From Paraburkholderia diazotrophica (GTDB lineage: Bacteria; Pseudomonadota; Gammaproteobacteria; Burkholderiales; Burkholderiaceae), in the NCBI RefSeq assembly GCF_900108945.1, contig NZ_FNYE01000027.1:50115-114114 (forward strand): a stretch of 64,000 nucleotides of DNA, given 5' to 3'. Positions within the stretch are counted from its first letter, which is position 1. Each line of letters opens with the position of its first letter. Below, one piece after another: positions 35,553 to 44,006 of this stretch. The position numbers were made by a program, and so were the translations under genes. The notes under the pieces were generated by a model. The model made no database searches. It was given only the letters and a program-made list of their open reading frames with translations, and was not told where the DNA came from.

Positions 35553-35566
35553 CAACTGGTTGGTTG
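35553..35566. promoter_or_regulatory. TetR-regulon operator, site 3
   Basis: CAACT-GGTT-GGTTG (wider form CAATCAACT/GGTTGGTTG, 35549-35566) lies 17 bp before the CoA-transferase start codon, upstream of its ribosome site. It matches sites 1 and 2. Confidence 0.75.
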
Positions 35567-35694
35567 AATCGTCGGGTCATTATCGCCCAGTAGATGGGCC
35601 GATGTATAGCTTTTTGGCAAGCGTCATCCCTGTCACACCGACGCCGACCACGATCACGAAGTGCGCGATCGCGTGCTGGCGGCACCGGGGTGTT

Positions 35695-36972
35695 TCACTG
35701 TTCGTCTCCCGCTCGCGCCGCCGGATAGCGCCCGAGAAGCAGGATCGCCACTGCGCCGACAACGCACGCAACACACGACACTTCATGCACGACCGTATAA
35801 GACCCGAAGCGGTCGAACGCGATGCCATACAGGAACGGACCGACCGCGCCGCCGAGCGTCGCCGCGCCGAACAGGCAGCCGTAAATCGAGCCGAACGAAC
35901 GCTTGCCGAAGTACTTGCGCGCGAGGAACGGAATCAGATCGCCTTCCGAGCCCGTCGAGATGCCGAGCAGCAGCGCCGCCAGAACGATCATCGCGGGCAT
36001 CTGCGCCGCGTCGGTGAGGAAGATCGCAAAGCCCACTGCGCCGATGCCAAAGCTGACGAGCGCAACAAACGGAGCGAACACGCGATCGAGCAGCGCGCCG
36101 AGCCCGACCCGCGCAATCGCAAGACCCGCACCGACGACGCCCGCGGCCTGCGCGCCGACATCGCGGCCAAGCCCGCGATCGCTGACGAACGCGGCGAGGT
36201 GTACGAAGCCGCCGAGAATCGCGCTCGAAATCACGAACATCACGACGGCGAGCAGCCAGAAGCGATAGCCGCGCACCGCTTCTCCGAGCGTGAGTCCCGC
36301 TTCGAGCGACGCAGTCCGCACGCTCGCGCCGGCGCTTTTCTCGATGCGCACGTTTCGAAACAGCAGTCGATGAGCGACGATGCCGAACACCAACGCGGCC
36401 AACGCGCACACAGCGAACGAATGACGCCAGTCCATCATCACGCCGAGCCGGTTGGCGGCGATGGGCGCGAAGAACCCGCCCAGCCCCGTGCCGATCATCG
36501 CGAACCCGAGGGCCATGCCGAGCCGCTTGTCGAAGACGCGCGGCAATACGGCCAGATAGCCCGCCGCCGTCGTCGCCGCGCCGAGAAAGCCAATCAGAAA
36601 GCCGACGACGGCGACATACACATGGTTGGCGGGCGTCAGAGCGAGCGCGCCCAGAGACATCGAAAATAGCGCAATCGCACCCGCGATGACCTTGCTCCAC
36701 CCAATGCGGTCGGCAAGATAGCCGGCGACGGGCGCGCCCAGCGCAGTGCCCGCCATCGCGAGCATCGGCAGCATCGCGACGTCGGAGCGTCCCCAGCCGA
36801 ACGTCGCCGTCATCGGCTTCAGGAAAATGCCGATGACACTAAAAAACAGCGGACCGAATCCGAACATCAACCCGATTGCAGCACCACATACGACCCACAC
36901 GCTCGCGGCCGTTTTCTCTTTCGACGACGCATCGAGCGCGGGCAACGCTTTTGTGCTCACAGGACGGCTCAT
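35695..36972 (-). CDS. MFS transporter, monocarboxylate-porter type
   Basis: 425 residues, 12 predicted helices. 'AGYLADRIGWSKVI' is MFS motif A; 'GFGPLFFSVIGIFLKPM' and 'GGFFAPIAANRLGVMMDWR' fit the OFA/MCT-like branch that imports organic acids. ATG 36972 with AAAGGAG was preferred over an in-frame TTG at 36990. It begins 14 bp after the porin stop, so the two form an outer-membrane/inner-membrane import pair for the pathway substrate. The 159 bp between this gene and the downstream CoA-transferase gene hold operator site 3. Confidence 0.88.
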   Translation of the reverse strand: MSRPVSTKALPALDASSKEKTAASVWVVCGAAIGLMFGFGPLFFSVIGIFLKPMTATFGWGRSDVAMLPMLAMAGTALGAPVAGYLADRIGWSKVIAGAIALFSMSLGALALTPANHVYVAVVGFLIGFLGAATTAAGYLAVLPRVFDKRLGMALGFAMIGTGLGGFFAPIAANRLGVMMDWRHSFAVCALAALVFGIVAHRLLFRNVRIEKSAGASVRTASLEAGLTLGEAVRGYRFWLLAVVMFVISSAILGGFVHLAAFVSDRGLGRDVGAQAAGVVGAGLAIARVGLGALLDRVFAPFVALVSFGIGAVGFAIFLTDAAQMPAMIVLAALLLGISTGSEGDLIPFLARKYFGKRSFGSIYGCLFGAATLGGAVGPFLYGIAFDRFGSYTVVHEVSCVACVVGAVAILLLGRYPAARAGDEQ

Positions 36973-36986
36973 GACGCGCTCTCCTT

Positions 36987-38120
36987 TCAAAACAGATGAC
37001 GGATGCCGAGTTGCACGGCCGTCTGGTTACGCGACGACGACGCGCCCACGCCGTTCGGGAGCTTGGGAGACATCGAATACGGCGTCACCGCGAGAAAGTT
37101 GCCCGCGACGCTCGCGCCAGCGAACGCGTGCTGATAGGTGGCGAACGTGAACACGTCGGTGCGCTTCGACAGACGATAGTCGAGACCCGCGCTCGCAATG
37201 TCGAACTTGCCGAGCTTGCGCTCATCGACATAAGCGAAGCCCGCTCCGAGCTGGAAATACGGCGTCGCCTGCCAGGTGAGGCCGGCTTCATACGCGTTCG
37301 CGGTTATGGTGCCAAGCGGACTGTCGGATGCGTTCGTATAGGTGTACACGCCGTTGATGCCGAAGTTGCCGAGCTTCACCAGCCCGCCGAAGGCCGCGGT
37401 ATAGATCGATTTTGCGCCCAGCGCGACCTGTGCAATCGTGCCGCCCGTGCCCGGCCCGCCGTTGCCGCCGTCGGTCTTCGTGAACGCCGCGCCGATGGAA
37501 TACGGTGCGTTGAAGCTTCCCGTGGGGCTGTATTTGAGTCCGACGCTCAACACGCGCGCCGACGACGGTGAGCCACCGAACGCTCCCGCTGCGTTGCTGA
37601 AACCATACATCACGCCGGCGCCAAAGCCATGCACAGTCGGCGTCTCGTAGCGCACCATGTTGTGCACCTGTTCGCCGGCGAGACGGTCGATGTCGTTGCC
37701 CAGATGGAACGAGTACGACGGCGCGAACTGCGTGACGTTCGTGTAGTAGGTCACGTAGTCGTAGATGAAGTCGTAGTCGTTACCGGCGATCAGCGTACCG
37801 AACGTGTCGCTCGACAAGCCGACGAATGCGCGCCGGCCGAAGAGCGACCCGCCCTGTCCCGCGATGCCCGTATTCAGATCAAAGCCGTTTTCCAGCGTGA
37901 AAACCGCACGTAGACCGCCTCCCAGGTCCTCCGTGCCCTTCAATCCCCAGCGGCTCGACTGCGCGATTCCGCTGTCCATCTTCACCGTGCTGTGACCGCC
38001 CTGGTTGCTGATGTAGCTGATGCCGTCGTCGATGATGCCGTACAGCGTGACACTGCTTTGCGCGTGCGCCGCGCCTGCGAACAACGCAGCAAACGTGGCA
38101 GCCACCACCCGATGCTTCAT
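36987..38120 (-). CDS. Outer-membrane porin, Burkholderia type
   Basis: 377 residues. Signal peptide ends 'FAGAAHA|QSSVTLYG'; the mature protein begins 'SSVTLYGIIDDGISYISNQ' with the usual 'SRWGLKGTEDLGGGLRAVF' and closes with the C-terminal beta-strand ending in Phe ('VQLGIRHLF'), the BAM recognition signal. A 16-strand trimeric general porin (Gram-negative porin_4 family). It is the first gene of the porin-MFS operon. Confidence 0.95.
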   Translation of the reverse strand: MKHRVVAATFAALFAGAAHAQSSVTLYGIIDDGISYISNQGGHSTVKMDSGIAQSSRWGLKGTEDLGGGLRAVFTLENGFDLNTGIAGQGGSLFGRRAFVGLSSDTFGTLIAGNDYDFIYDYVTYYTNVTQFAPSYSFHLGNDIDRLAGEQVHNMVRYETPTVHGFGAGVMYGFSNAAGAFGGSPSSARVLSVGLKYSPTGSFNAPYSIGAAFTKTDGGNGGPGTGGTIAQVALGAKSIYTAAFGGLVKLGNFGINGVYTYTNASDSPLGTITANAYEAGLTWQATPYFQLGAGFAYVDERKLGKFDIASAGLDYRLSKRTDVFTFATYQHAFAGASVAGNFLAVTPYSMSPKLPNGVGASSSRNQTAVQLGIRHLF

Positions 38121-38386
38121 GTCTGTCTCCTGAAACCAGCCATGCCGGTTCTGTTCTAGTTAGTACTACTAGTCGTGTAGCGTGTGATCGGTACAGATGC
38201 TTGCGTCCGCCGTGCATCATTCGAATGTATGCGTCCCATGCAGGGCGTTGCATCGAGACGGGGCCACTGGAAAGCCGGGCGTCGAGGGATCGAACCGTAT
38301 CCGCGTTCCGTATCCAGGCCGCGTTCGCGCGAAAATCGCTTTTGGCCGAAACCGCGATTTCCCGCGCGCCTGTTTCGATGCAAAAT

Positions 38387-38404
38387 TTCAACTCATGAGT
38401 TGAA
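38387..38404. promoter_or_regulatory. TetR-regulon operator, site 5 (perfect 18-bp palindrome)
   Basis: TTCAACTCATGAGTTGAA is its own reverse complement. Its core CAACT-CATG-AGTTG (38389-38402) differs from sites 1-4 by one base in the right arm. It lies 267 bp upstream of the porin start. Confidence 0.55.
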
Positions 38405-38548
38405 TTATTGACACGACGCCCTGAGGAGTCAACGACTGCGGCCTACGTGTTTACCTTGATATGCGCCTTGATCCCGGCCAAATAAGGCTCGAGCGGCGTC
38501 ATTTTCAGTTTTATGCGCCGTTTCAGGTGGTTTGTGCAGCCCACATAC

Positions 38549-38566
38549 TTCAACTATATGGTTGAA
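38549..38566. promoter_or_regulatory. TetR-regulon operator, site 4
   Basis: TTCAACTATATGGTTGAA carries CAACT-ATAT-GGTTG (38551-38564), with the same arms and spacing as sites 1-3. It lies 429 bp upstream of porin and 385 bp upstream of the VOC gene, so which gene it serves is open. Confidence 0.6.
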
Positions 38567-38950
38567 ATATGAAGATCGGCGATGAGGGACTCCATCCCGC
38601 ACGCATGCTCTGGAAGCGCGTAGCGCTCGGCACTCATGGCCTGCATCCGTGGAATAGCGCCTGCAAGCAATGCGTGCGGACCGGCGGCATCCCGGCCCAA
38701 GTTTGGATTGAGGCGTGACGAACTTGCGAAAACGCGGGTGGCGCCAGATCATTCGTTGCGCCCGCTACTTCATGCTTCGAATGGATCACGGCGCCGAGCT
38801 TCACGCCGTTTCGATGAACTCGCGCACATGTGGCCAACGTTGGGATTCTTTTGTGTCGAGCAGGTCGCCGTCTTCGCGGTTGCCTGCGGACACGCACGCG
38901 AGCAGTTTCGTTCGTTTATCTTAGGGTTTGTCACTACCGCCGGAGACATC

Positions 38951-39535
38951 ATGACATCGTCGACAGCGACGCGAACCGGGCTCTCGCTCAGCCACATGGG
39001 CTTCTACGTCCACGATCTCGAACGATGCGAGGACTTCTATTCGCGCGTTCTGGAATTCACGGTGACGGATCGCGGCAGCCTTCCGACGCCGAACGGCAAG
39101 GTCCAGCTCGTGTTTCTGAGCCGCGATCCCGCCGTGCATCATCAGATCGTGCTGGCGGGCGGACGACCCGAGACGCTCGCGTTCAATCCGATCAATCAGA
39201 TTTCTTTCGAAGCGGACAGTCTCGACACGCTCAGGCGTTTTCACCAGCGCTTCATCGACGAAAAACTGCAGGAGATCGCCCCCGTCACGCACGGGAATGC
39301 GATCTCGTGCTACGCGCGAGATCCTGAAGGAAACCGTTTGGAGATCTTTATCGACACGCCCTGGTACGTGGACCAGCCGATGCGCGTGCCCGTCGATTTC
39401 TCGCTGCCGGACGACGAGCTCCTCGCAGCCGTCGAACGGCACGCGCGCACGCTGCCCGGATTCAGGCCGCGCGACGAGTGGGAAGCGGAAATGGCGAAGC
39501 GGATGGGATCAGCTGAAAAGCGGCCGTGGCCATAA
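38951..39535 (+). CDS. VOC-superfamily protein (glyoxalase/extradiol dioxygenase-like)
   Basis: 194 residues. A betaalphabetabetabeta module begins 'SLSHMGFYVHDLERCEDFY' with a metal-ligand His, and the pattern closes at 'YARDPEGNRLEIFIDTPWYV' with the distal Glu. His in 'AVHHQIVLAGG' is the second ligand candidate. One VOC domain pair with a C-terminal helical extension. ATG 38951 follows GGAG. Close relatives are annotated as biphenyl-2,3-diol dioxygenase-like or lactoylglutathione lyase-like; the substrate is not fixed. It may belong to the regulon to its left. Confidence 0.8.
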   Translation: MTSSTATRTGLSLSHMGFYVHDLERCEDFYSRVLEFTVTDRGSLPTPNGKVQLVFLSRDPAVHHQIVLAGGRPETLAFNPINQISFEADSLDTLRRFHQRFIDEKLQEIAPVTHGNAISCYARDPEGNRLEIFIDTPWYVDQPMRVPVDFSLPDDELLAAVERHARTLPGFRPRDEWEAEMAKRMGSAEKRPWP

Positions 39536-39576
39536 CGCGGATCGACTGTATCGCAAGCCGACGCTGCGTCGTGACG

Positions 39577-40368
39577 TCATGCCTCAAGCAGCGCGTCCGC
39601 AGCCGGTAGCGGCCACATCATCAGTTGCCCCAGGCGCGGTTTAGGTTCGTTGTCGCCGCAAAGACGCAGGCACATCCACGCAGTCGCGAGATTGCTGCTC
39701 ACGACAGGCTTGCCGAGCAACGCCTCCATTCGCCCGATGACAGCCGCTGCACGCACCGCCGTGCACGAAATAAAGAGCGCATCCGACTCGGGCGCCATCG
39801 CATTGCGCGCGTACGCCACGATATCGTCGTGCGAAATCCGCGCCATGTCGCGGTCGTCAGTCAGACCGATGCACATGAAGCGATCGATCACGAAGCCTTT
39901 GGCAGCGAAATACTCGGCCATCGGCTGGCTGGTCTCGACGGTATAGGGCGTCAGCACGCTGATGCGCCGCGCACCGATCGTTCGCAGTGCGGTCACGGCG
40001 GCCATCGTCGGCGTGACGATATGTGCATCGGGTTTCGCCGCGCGAATCGCCCGCTCGATCGCCTCGTCTCCGATCATCACGGATGCCGACGTGCACGAGT
40101 ACATCACCACGTCGAGCGCTTCATCCGGCAGGATCAGCGCTGCGCCCGCAGTCAGCGAAGGCTGCATCGCGCGCAGGTTGTCGGGCGTCACCGGGTTCGC
40201 GTACGGCACGCGATTCGTGTAGATGCCGATCCGCTCATTCGCGACGAGCCTGGCGAAATCGGGCTCCGTGGTGTGGTCGGTTGCGAGAATCACAAGGCCG
40301 ATGCGCTTGTCGATCGCGCGTGCGTCCAGTTGAGGGACTGCGTTCAGCGGATGAATGACGATAGCCAT
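39577..40368 (-). CDS. eutA: Ectoine utilisation protein EutA (maleate isomerase/Asp-Glu racemase family)
   Basis: 263 residues. 'IGLVILATDHTTEPDFARL', 'DVVMYSCTSASVMIGDE' and 'ALFISCTAVRAAAVI' provide the two active-site cysteines of the maleate cis-trans isomerase/arylmalonate decarboxylase family. The sequence start and its place 3 bp after ehuD match EutA of ectoine catabolic operons, where a role in hydroxyectoine conversion is proposed. It is the last gene of the leftward ehuABCD-eutA run. Confidence 0.85.
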   Translation of the reverse strand: MAIVIHPLNAVPQLDARAIDKRIGLVILATDHTTEPDFARLVANERIGIYTNRVPYANPVTPDNLRAMQPSLTAGAALILPDEALDVVMYSCTSASVMIGDEAIERAIRAAKPDAHIVTPTMAAVTALRTIGARRISVLTPYTVETSQPMAEYFAAKGFVIDRFMCIGLTDDRDMARISHDDIVAYARNAMAPESDALFISCTAVRAAAVIGRMEALLGKPVVSSNLATAWMCLRLCGDNEPKPRLGQLMMWPLPAADALLEA

Positions 40369-40371
40369 CGA

Positions 40372-41031
40372 TCAGTGCCCCAGAGCGGGAAATCGTTTTT
40401 CGAGCAGTCTCACGCCGACCACGGCCACAAGACTGATGCACAGAAAAAGCACGCCGACCAGCGTCATCGGCTCGAGATAGCGGTAGTCCGTGTTCGCGAT
40501 GATCTTCGCTTCGTTCATCAGTTCGAGCACGGTGATCGCCGACAGCAACGGCGTCTCCTTGAACATCGAAATCAGATAGTTCGCGAGCGCGGGCAACATC
40601 GGCGGAACCGCTTCGGGCAGGATCACGTGCTGCCACATCTGCTGCGCGTTCAGGTTGCATGCCTTGGCGGCCTCCCACTGCCCACGCGGCACGTTTTCGA
40701 TGCCCGTCCGATACACCTCCGCTGCGTAAGTCGCGTAGTGCACGCCGAGCACGAGCACGCCCGCCGCCAGCGCGGGCATACGGATGCCGATATCCGGCAG
40801 TACGTAGAACACGAAGTACAGTTGCACGAGCAACGGTGTGCCGCGAATGAAGCTCACGATGGCCGTCGTCGTGCGCGACACTGCCCGGTTCGGCGCGAGG
40901 CGCAGTATCGCGAACACCATGCCGATCACGGCTGCAACGATCGCGCCGAGCAAGGTCGCGAGCACGGTGATCTCCAGCCCCCGCAACAGGATCGGCAGAA
41001 TCCCGAATGCGAAACTCCAGTCCCATTCCAT
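40372..41031 (-). CDS. ehuD: Ectoine/hydroxyectoine ABC transporter permease EhuD
   Basis: 219 residues, HisMQ-type polar amino-acid permease with the EAA loop 'GQWEAAKACNLNAQQMWQHV' and 'SFIRGTPLLVQLYFVFYVLP'. The C-terminal 'FKETPLLSAITVLELMNEAK' is typical of EhuD. It pairs with ehuC (4-bp gap). Confidence 0.88.
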   Translation of the reverse strand: MEWDWSFAFGILPILLRGLEITVLATLLGAIVAAVIGMVFAILRLAPNRAVSRTTTAIVSFIRGTPLLVQLYFVFYVLPDIGIRMPALAAGVLVLGVHYATYAAEVYRTGIENVPRGQWEAAKACNLNAQQMWQHVILPEAVPPMLPALANYLISMFKETPLLSAITVLELMNEAKIIANTDYRYLEPMTLVGVLFLCISLVAVVGVRLLEKRFPALGH

Positions 41032-41035
41032 GCCG

Positions 41036-41695
41036 TTATCTCCTCATGCCGTCGAGACCGAATGTCATCCGGCGTTCGAGCTTGCGCATGCCGAACGAAA
41101 TCAGGCATGCCATTGCGAAGTAAAGCGCGAGAATCGCCGCGAACGGTATCAACGTGTTGCCCGTCTGCGAACGCACCACCTGCGCCTGGAATGTCATGTC
41201 GCCGAGCGAGATCAGCGATACGACTGCCGTGCCCTTGAGCAACTCGATTGCGTTGTTGCCGAAAGTGGGCAGCATCAACGGCAATGCTTGCGGCAGGATC
41301 ACATGACGCATGCGCTGATAGACGGACAGATTCAACGCAACGCACGCGCTGCGCTGCTCCTGGCCGACCGCGACGATCGCGCCGCGCACCACTTCCGCAC
41401 CATACGCGCCCACGTTGAGGCCGAGCGCGAGCACGCCCGCCTGTAGCGGCGTGAGCGTGAGGCCGATCATCGGCAAAACGAAATACGCCCAGAACAGCTG
41501 GACGAATACCGATGTGCCGCGAAAGAACTCGATATACGCGGTAGCGAGCGCACGTACCGCGGCGAATGGCGACAGGCGGCCAAGGCCTGCGACGAACGCC
41601 ATCACGAGCGCGAGGACCGCCCCCATCACCGTGAGTTCGACGGTCGCAACGGCGCCCTTCATGATCAGCGTCAGATAGCCGGACCAGTGGTTCAT
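41036..41695 (-). CDS. ehuC: Ectoine/hydroxyectoine ABC transporter permease EhuC
   Basis: 219 residues. It begins 'NHWSGYLTLIMKGAVATVEL', with 'YIEFFRGTSVFVQLFWAYFV' and the EAA loop 'EQRSACVALNLSVYQRMRHV'; the start and the 'GRLSPFAAVRA' segment match EhuC proteins. It forms the transmembrane heterodimer with EhuD. Confidence 0.88.
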   Translation of the reverse strand: MNHWSGYLTLIMKGAVATVELTVMGAVLALVMAFVAGLGRLSPFAAVRALATAYIEFFRGTSVFVQLFWAYFVLPMIGLTLTPLQAGVLALGLNVGAYGAEVVRGAIVAVGQEQRSACVALNLSVYQRMRHVILPQALPLMLPTFGNNAIELLKGTAVVSLISLGDMTFQAQVVRSQTGNTLIPFAAILALYFAMACLISFGMRKLERRMTFGLDGMRR

Positions 41696-41768
41696 AAGCG
41701 CACCTCGAAGGCAGCCAAGATACTGGCTAGCGCACGAACGAATCGCGCACTAGCCGGTTTGTACAGAC

Positions 41769-42611
41769 TCAGTTCGACGCCGAGCACAGCTTGTCGCGGC
41801 TCGTCGACATCGCCGCCTTTGCCGAAAAGCCGTAAGGCTCGACGATCTTCGCGAACTCGCCGGATGCCTTGATCTTCTTCAACTCGACGTCGAACGCATC
41901 GCGCAGCGCCGTGTCCTGCTTGCGGAACGCCACGCCGTCGCATTGCACGGGCGTGCCTTGCACGGGCGCGATCGATTCCAGACCGCTGTCCTTCGCTTTC
42001 GACAGCAGATCGCTGATCGAGAGCAACGGCAGCGCGAACGCGTCGATGCGGCCGTCCTGAAGCATCTTCAGCCCGCTCTGTCCGTCGGGCACGATGACGA
42101 TACGGTCCGTCGGAATATGTGCGGCCGTCGCCAGTTTCTGTTCGGTGGTGCCGCCCTCGACGCCGATCACCGCCTTCGGGTCCTTGGCGATTTCATCGTA
42201 GGTCTTGATGCTCTTGGTGTTGCCCTTCTTGACGGCGAACGCCTCAACTGCGCAAAGCACAGGCTCCGAGTACGCGACGGCCGCGCAGCGCTGCGGCGTC
42301 ATGAAGAGGCCGGCTGCAATCGCGTCATGCCGTCCCACTGCTAGGCCCGGAATCATCGCGCCATACTCGGAAACCGACGCGACGACATCGTTGACGCCGA
42401 GCTTCTTGAAGACCGCGCGCGCGACATCGGGCGCGGCGCCCGTCACCTTGCCGTCGGCGCCGACTGCCGTGAACGGCGGTTCGTTGGCAATGGCGATGCG
42501 CGCAAAGCCTTGCTCCTTGAGTTGCGTCAGTTTGTCCTCTGCATTGGCTGCGGAACAGGCCAGAGTGAGTACCGACAACGTCCCCGTGATCAGAATCGCC
42601 TTCAGTTTCAT
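41769..42611 (-). CDS. ehuB: Ectoine/hydroxyectoine-binding protein EhuB
   Basis: 280 residues, periplasmic, with a signal peptide ending near 'CSAANAEDKL'. 'FARIAIANEPPFTAVGADGK', 'SEYGAMIPGLAVGRHDAIAA' and 'GLFMTPQRCAAVAYSEPVLC' closely follow known EhuB; Phe and Glu of the 'NEPPF' segment and the 'GAMIPG' loop are in the ectoine pocket region. GGAG precedes ATG 42611. It is followed by ehuC after 73 bp. Confidence 0.9.
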   Translation of the reverse strand: MKLKAILITGTLSVLTLACSAANAEDKLTQLKEQGFARIAIANEPPFTAVGADGKVTGAAPDVARAVFKKLGVNDVVASVSEYGAMIPGLAVGRHDAIAAGLFMTPQRCAAVAYSEPVLCAVEAFAVKKGNTKSIKTYDEIAKDPKAVIGVEGGTTEQKLATAAHIPTDRIVIVPDGQSGLKMLQDGRIDAFALPLLSISDLLSKAKDSGLESIAPVQGTPVQCDGVAFRKQDTALRDAFDVELKKIKASGEFAKIVEPYGFSAKAAMSTSRDKLCSASN

Positions 42612-42683
42612 GGTTTTTGGCTCCTAACGCCTGGTGGTGTGCGTGATGTGCGTGGTGGTCTTGCGATAAGCGTTGCGGGTTAA

Positions 42684-43586
42684 TCAGATTCTGTGACCGG
42701 CTGCGATGATCTTGCGCAGGAACGCCTGAGTCCGCTCGTGTTCCGGATGTCTGAATATGTGCTCGGGCTTGCCTTCTTCGACGATCCTGCCGCGATCGAA
42801 AAACAGCACGCGGTCCGCGAAATCGTGCGCAAAGCCCATTTCGTGCGTGACGAGCAGCATCGTCATGTCGGTTTCTTTGGCGAGCCTCTGCATCACATTG
42901 AGTACTTCTTCGACGAGTTCCGGATCGAGCGCCGAAGTGACTTCATCGAAAAGCATGATCTTGGGTGCGAGTGCAAGCGCCCGCGCAATCGCGACACGTT
43001 GCTTTTGTCCGCCGGAAAGTTGCGCGGGCCGGCTCTTCGCCTTGTCGGCCATGCCGACCATGTCGAGCAGTTCCAGTGCGCGCTTTTCCGCCGACTCGCG
43101 ACTCTCGCCTTTTGTCAGAATCGGCGCGAGCGTCACGTTGTCGAGCACGCTCTTGTGGGGAAACAGATTGAAGTGCTGAAAGACCATGCCGATCTTCTCG
43201 CGCATCTTCTGCAGATGACGCTCGTTCGCGGGGATCATCTGGCCGCCGCGCTGCATGTGGAAGAGCTGTTCGCCATCCACTTCGATATGACCGCCATCGA
43301 TCGTTTCGAGTGTCATCAGGATACGAAGAATAGTGGTCTTCCCTGATCCCGATGGTCCGATCAATGCGAGCTTCTCGCCCGGCATCACATTGAGCGAAAG
43401 CTCGTCGAGCACGGTAAGCGCGCCATAGCGCTTGGTGATGCGATCGATCCTGATCAGCGGCCTGGTGGCAGGCGTCTTCTCTCGAATGGAAGAGGCGTCA
43501 CCGGCGGCGGCCTGCACATCCGGCGAAAGAGTCTCCTGGGCAATTCCTGAAGCGCTTGGCATTGGGGTCACTCGCGCGGTTTTCAT
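42684..43586 (-). CDS. ehuA: Ectoine/hydroxyectoine ABC transporter ATPase EhuA
   Basis: 300 residues. Walker A 'GPSGSGKTT', signature 'LSGGQKQR', Walker B 'IMLFDEVTSALDPE', H-loop 'VTHEMGFA'. The N-terminal ~45 residues are an extra low-complexity segment; an internal start near the beginning of 'LIRIDRITKRYG' is not available as ATG, so the first ATG is kept. It is the first gene of the ehu operon, divergent from doeA. Confidence 0.9.
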   Translation of the reverse strand: MKTARVTPMPSASGIAQETLSPDVQAAAGDASSIREKTPATRPLIRIDRITKRYGALTVLDELSLNVMPGEKLALIGPSGSGKTTILRILMTLETIDGGHIEVDGEQLFHMQRGGQMIPANERHLQKMREKIGMVFQHFNLFPHKSVLDNVTLAPILTKGESRESAEKRALELLDMVGMADKAKSRPAQLSGGQKQRVAIARALALAPKIMLFDEVTSALDPELVEEVLNVMQRLAKETDMTMLLVTHEMGFAHDFADRVLFFDRGRIVEEGKPEHIFRHPEHERTQAFLRKIIAAGHRI

Positions 43587-44006
43587 GTTGGTCCGGGGTT
43601 CCGTTCATCACGCCTGCATGGGGTTAGTGTGCGTGTTGCGGCAGTGCAGGAAGAGCGGCTATGCAAACCAGCATACAAAGCCATATTCGTGATCCGATTG
43701 CTCTAGAACAATTCTCTCTGGACCTGTATGGACCGCAAAAAAGCCTTATACGCCGTGGTGCAAAGGGCAATGCGGAAGAGCGGGCGAGCGCATCAGGGAC
43801 AACACCTATAAGCGCAACGCAAGACATTTCATCGCCGATGCAACGAGCCATCGTGCCCTCGTTCGATCTGCCGATGAAGATTGAACTAGCACATTTGGAG
43901 CCTATTTTTCACAGCATTAGACTGCGCTCAGCAGTACCTGCTGGCGCCTCATTCAGGTGCGTGGGACGCCACTTCTGTGACGAGTTCGTGCATGGAGACG
44001 AGAAAG
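43587..44006. promoter_or_regulatory. Divergent ehuA-doeA promoter region, 420 bp
   Basis: No gene is seen here. The sequence is AT-richer than its surroundings around 43660-43760. It contains a direct repeat TGGACC-tgta-TGGACC (43719-43734). Ectoine operons are commonly controlled by the MocR-type EnuR, which binds repeated half-sites, but no regulator gene lies here, and the link is only a suggestion. Confidence 0.4.

Larger units (their letters stand above)
38121..38950. other. Gene-free interval, 830 bp, with two palindromic operators
   Basis: It separates the porin operon (leftward) from the VOC gene (rightward). It holds two regulon-like palindromes (38387-38404 and 38549-38566). A 49-codon frame from 38571 (MKIGDEGLHPARM...) has no family features and was not called. 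The open frame leading into the VOC gene from 38636 has no ribosome site. Confidence 0.5.

Noticed and set aside
34348..36669. 773-codon plus-strand frame antisense to CoA-transferase and MFS genes
   Set aside because: Arg/Ala/His-rich shadow translation. It crosses two genes and their operator-bearing spacer.
38571..38720. 49-codon frame after operator site 4
   Set aside because: It has no recognisable features and no good Shine-Dalgarno element, and its position next to an operator is probably coincidental.
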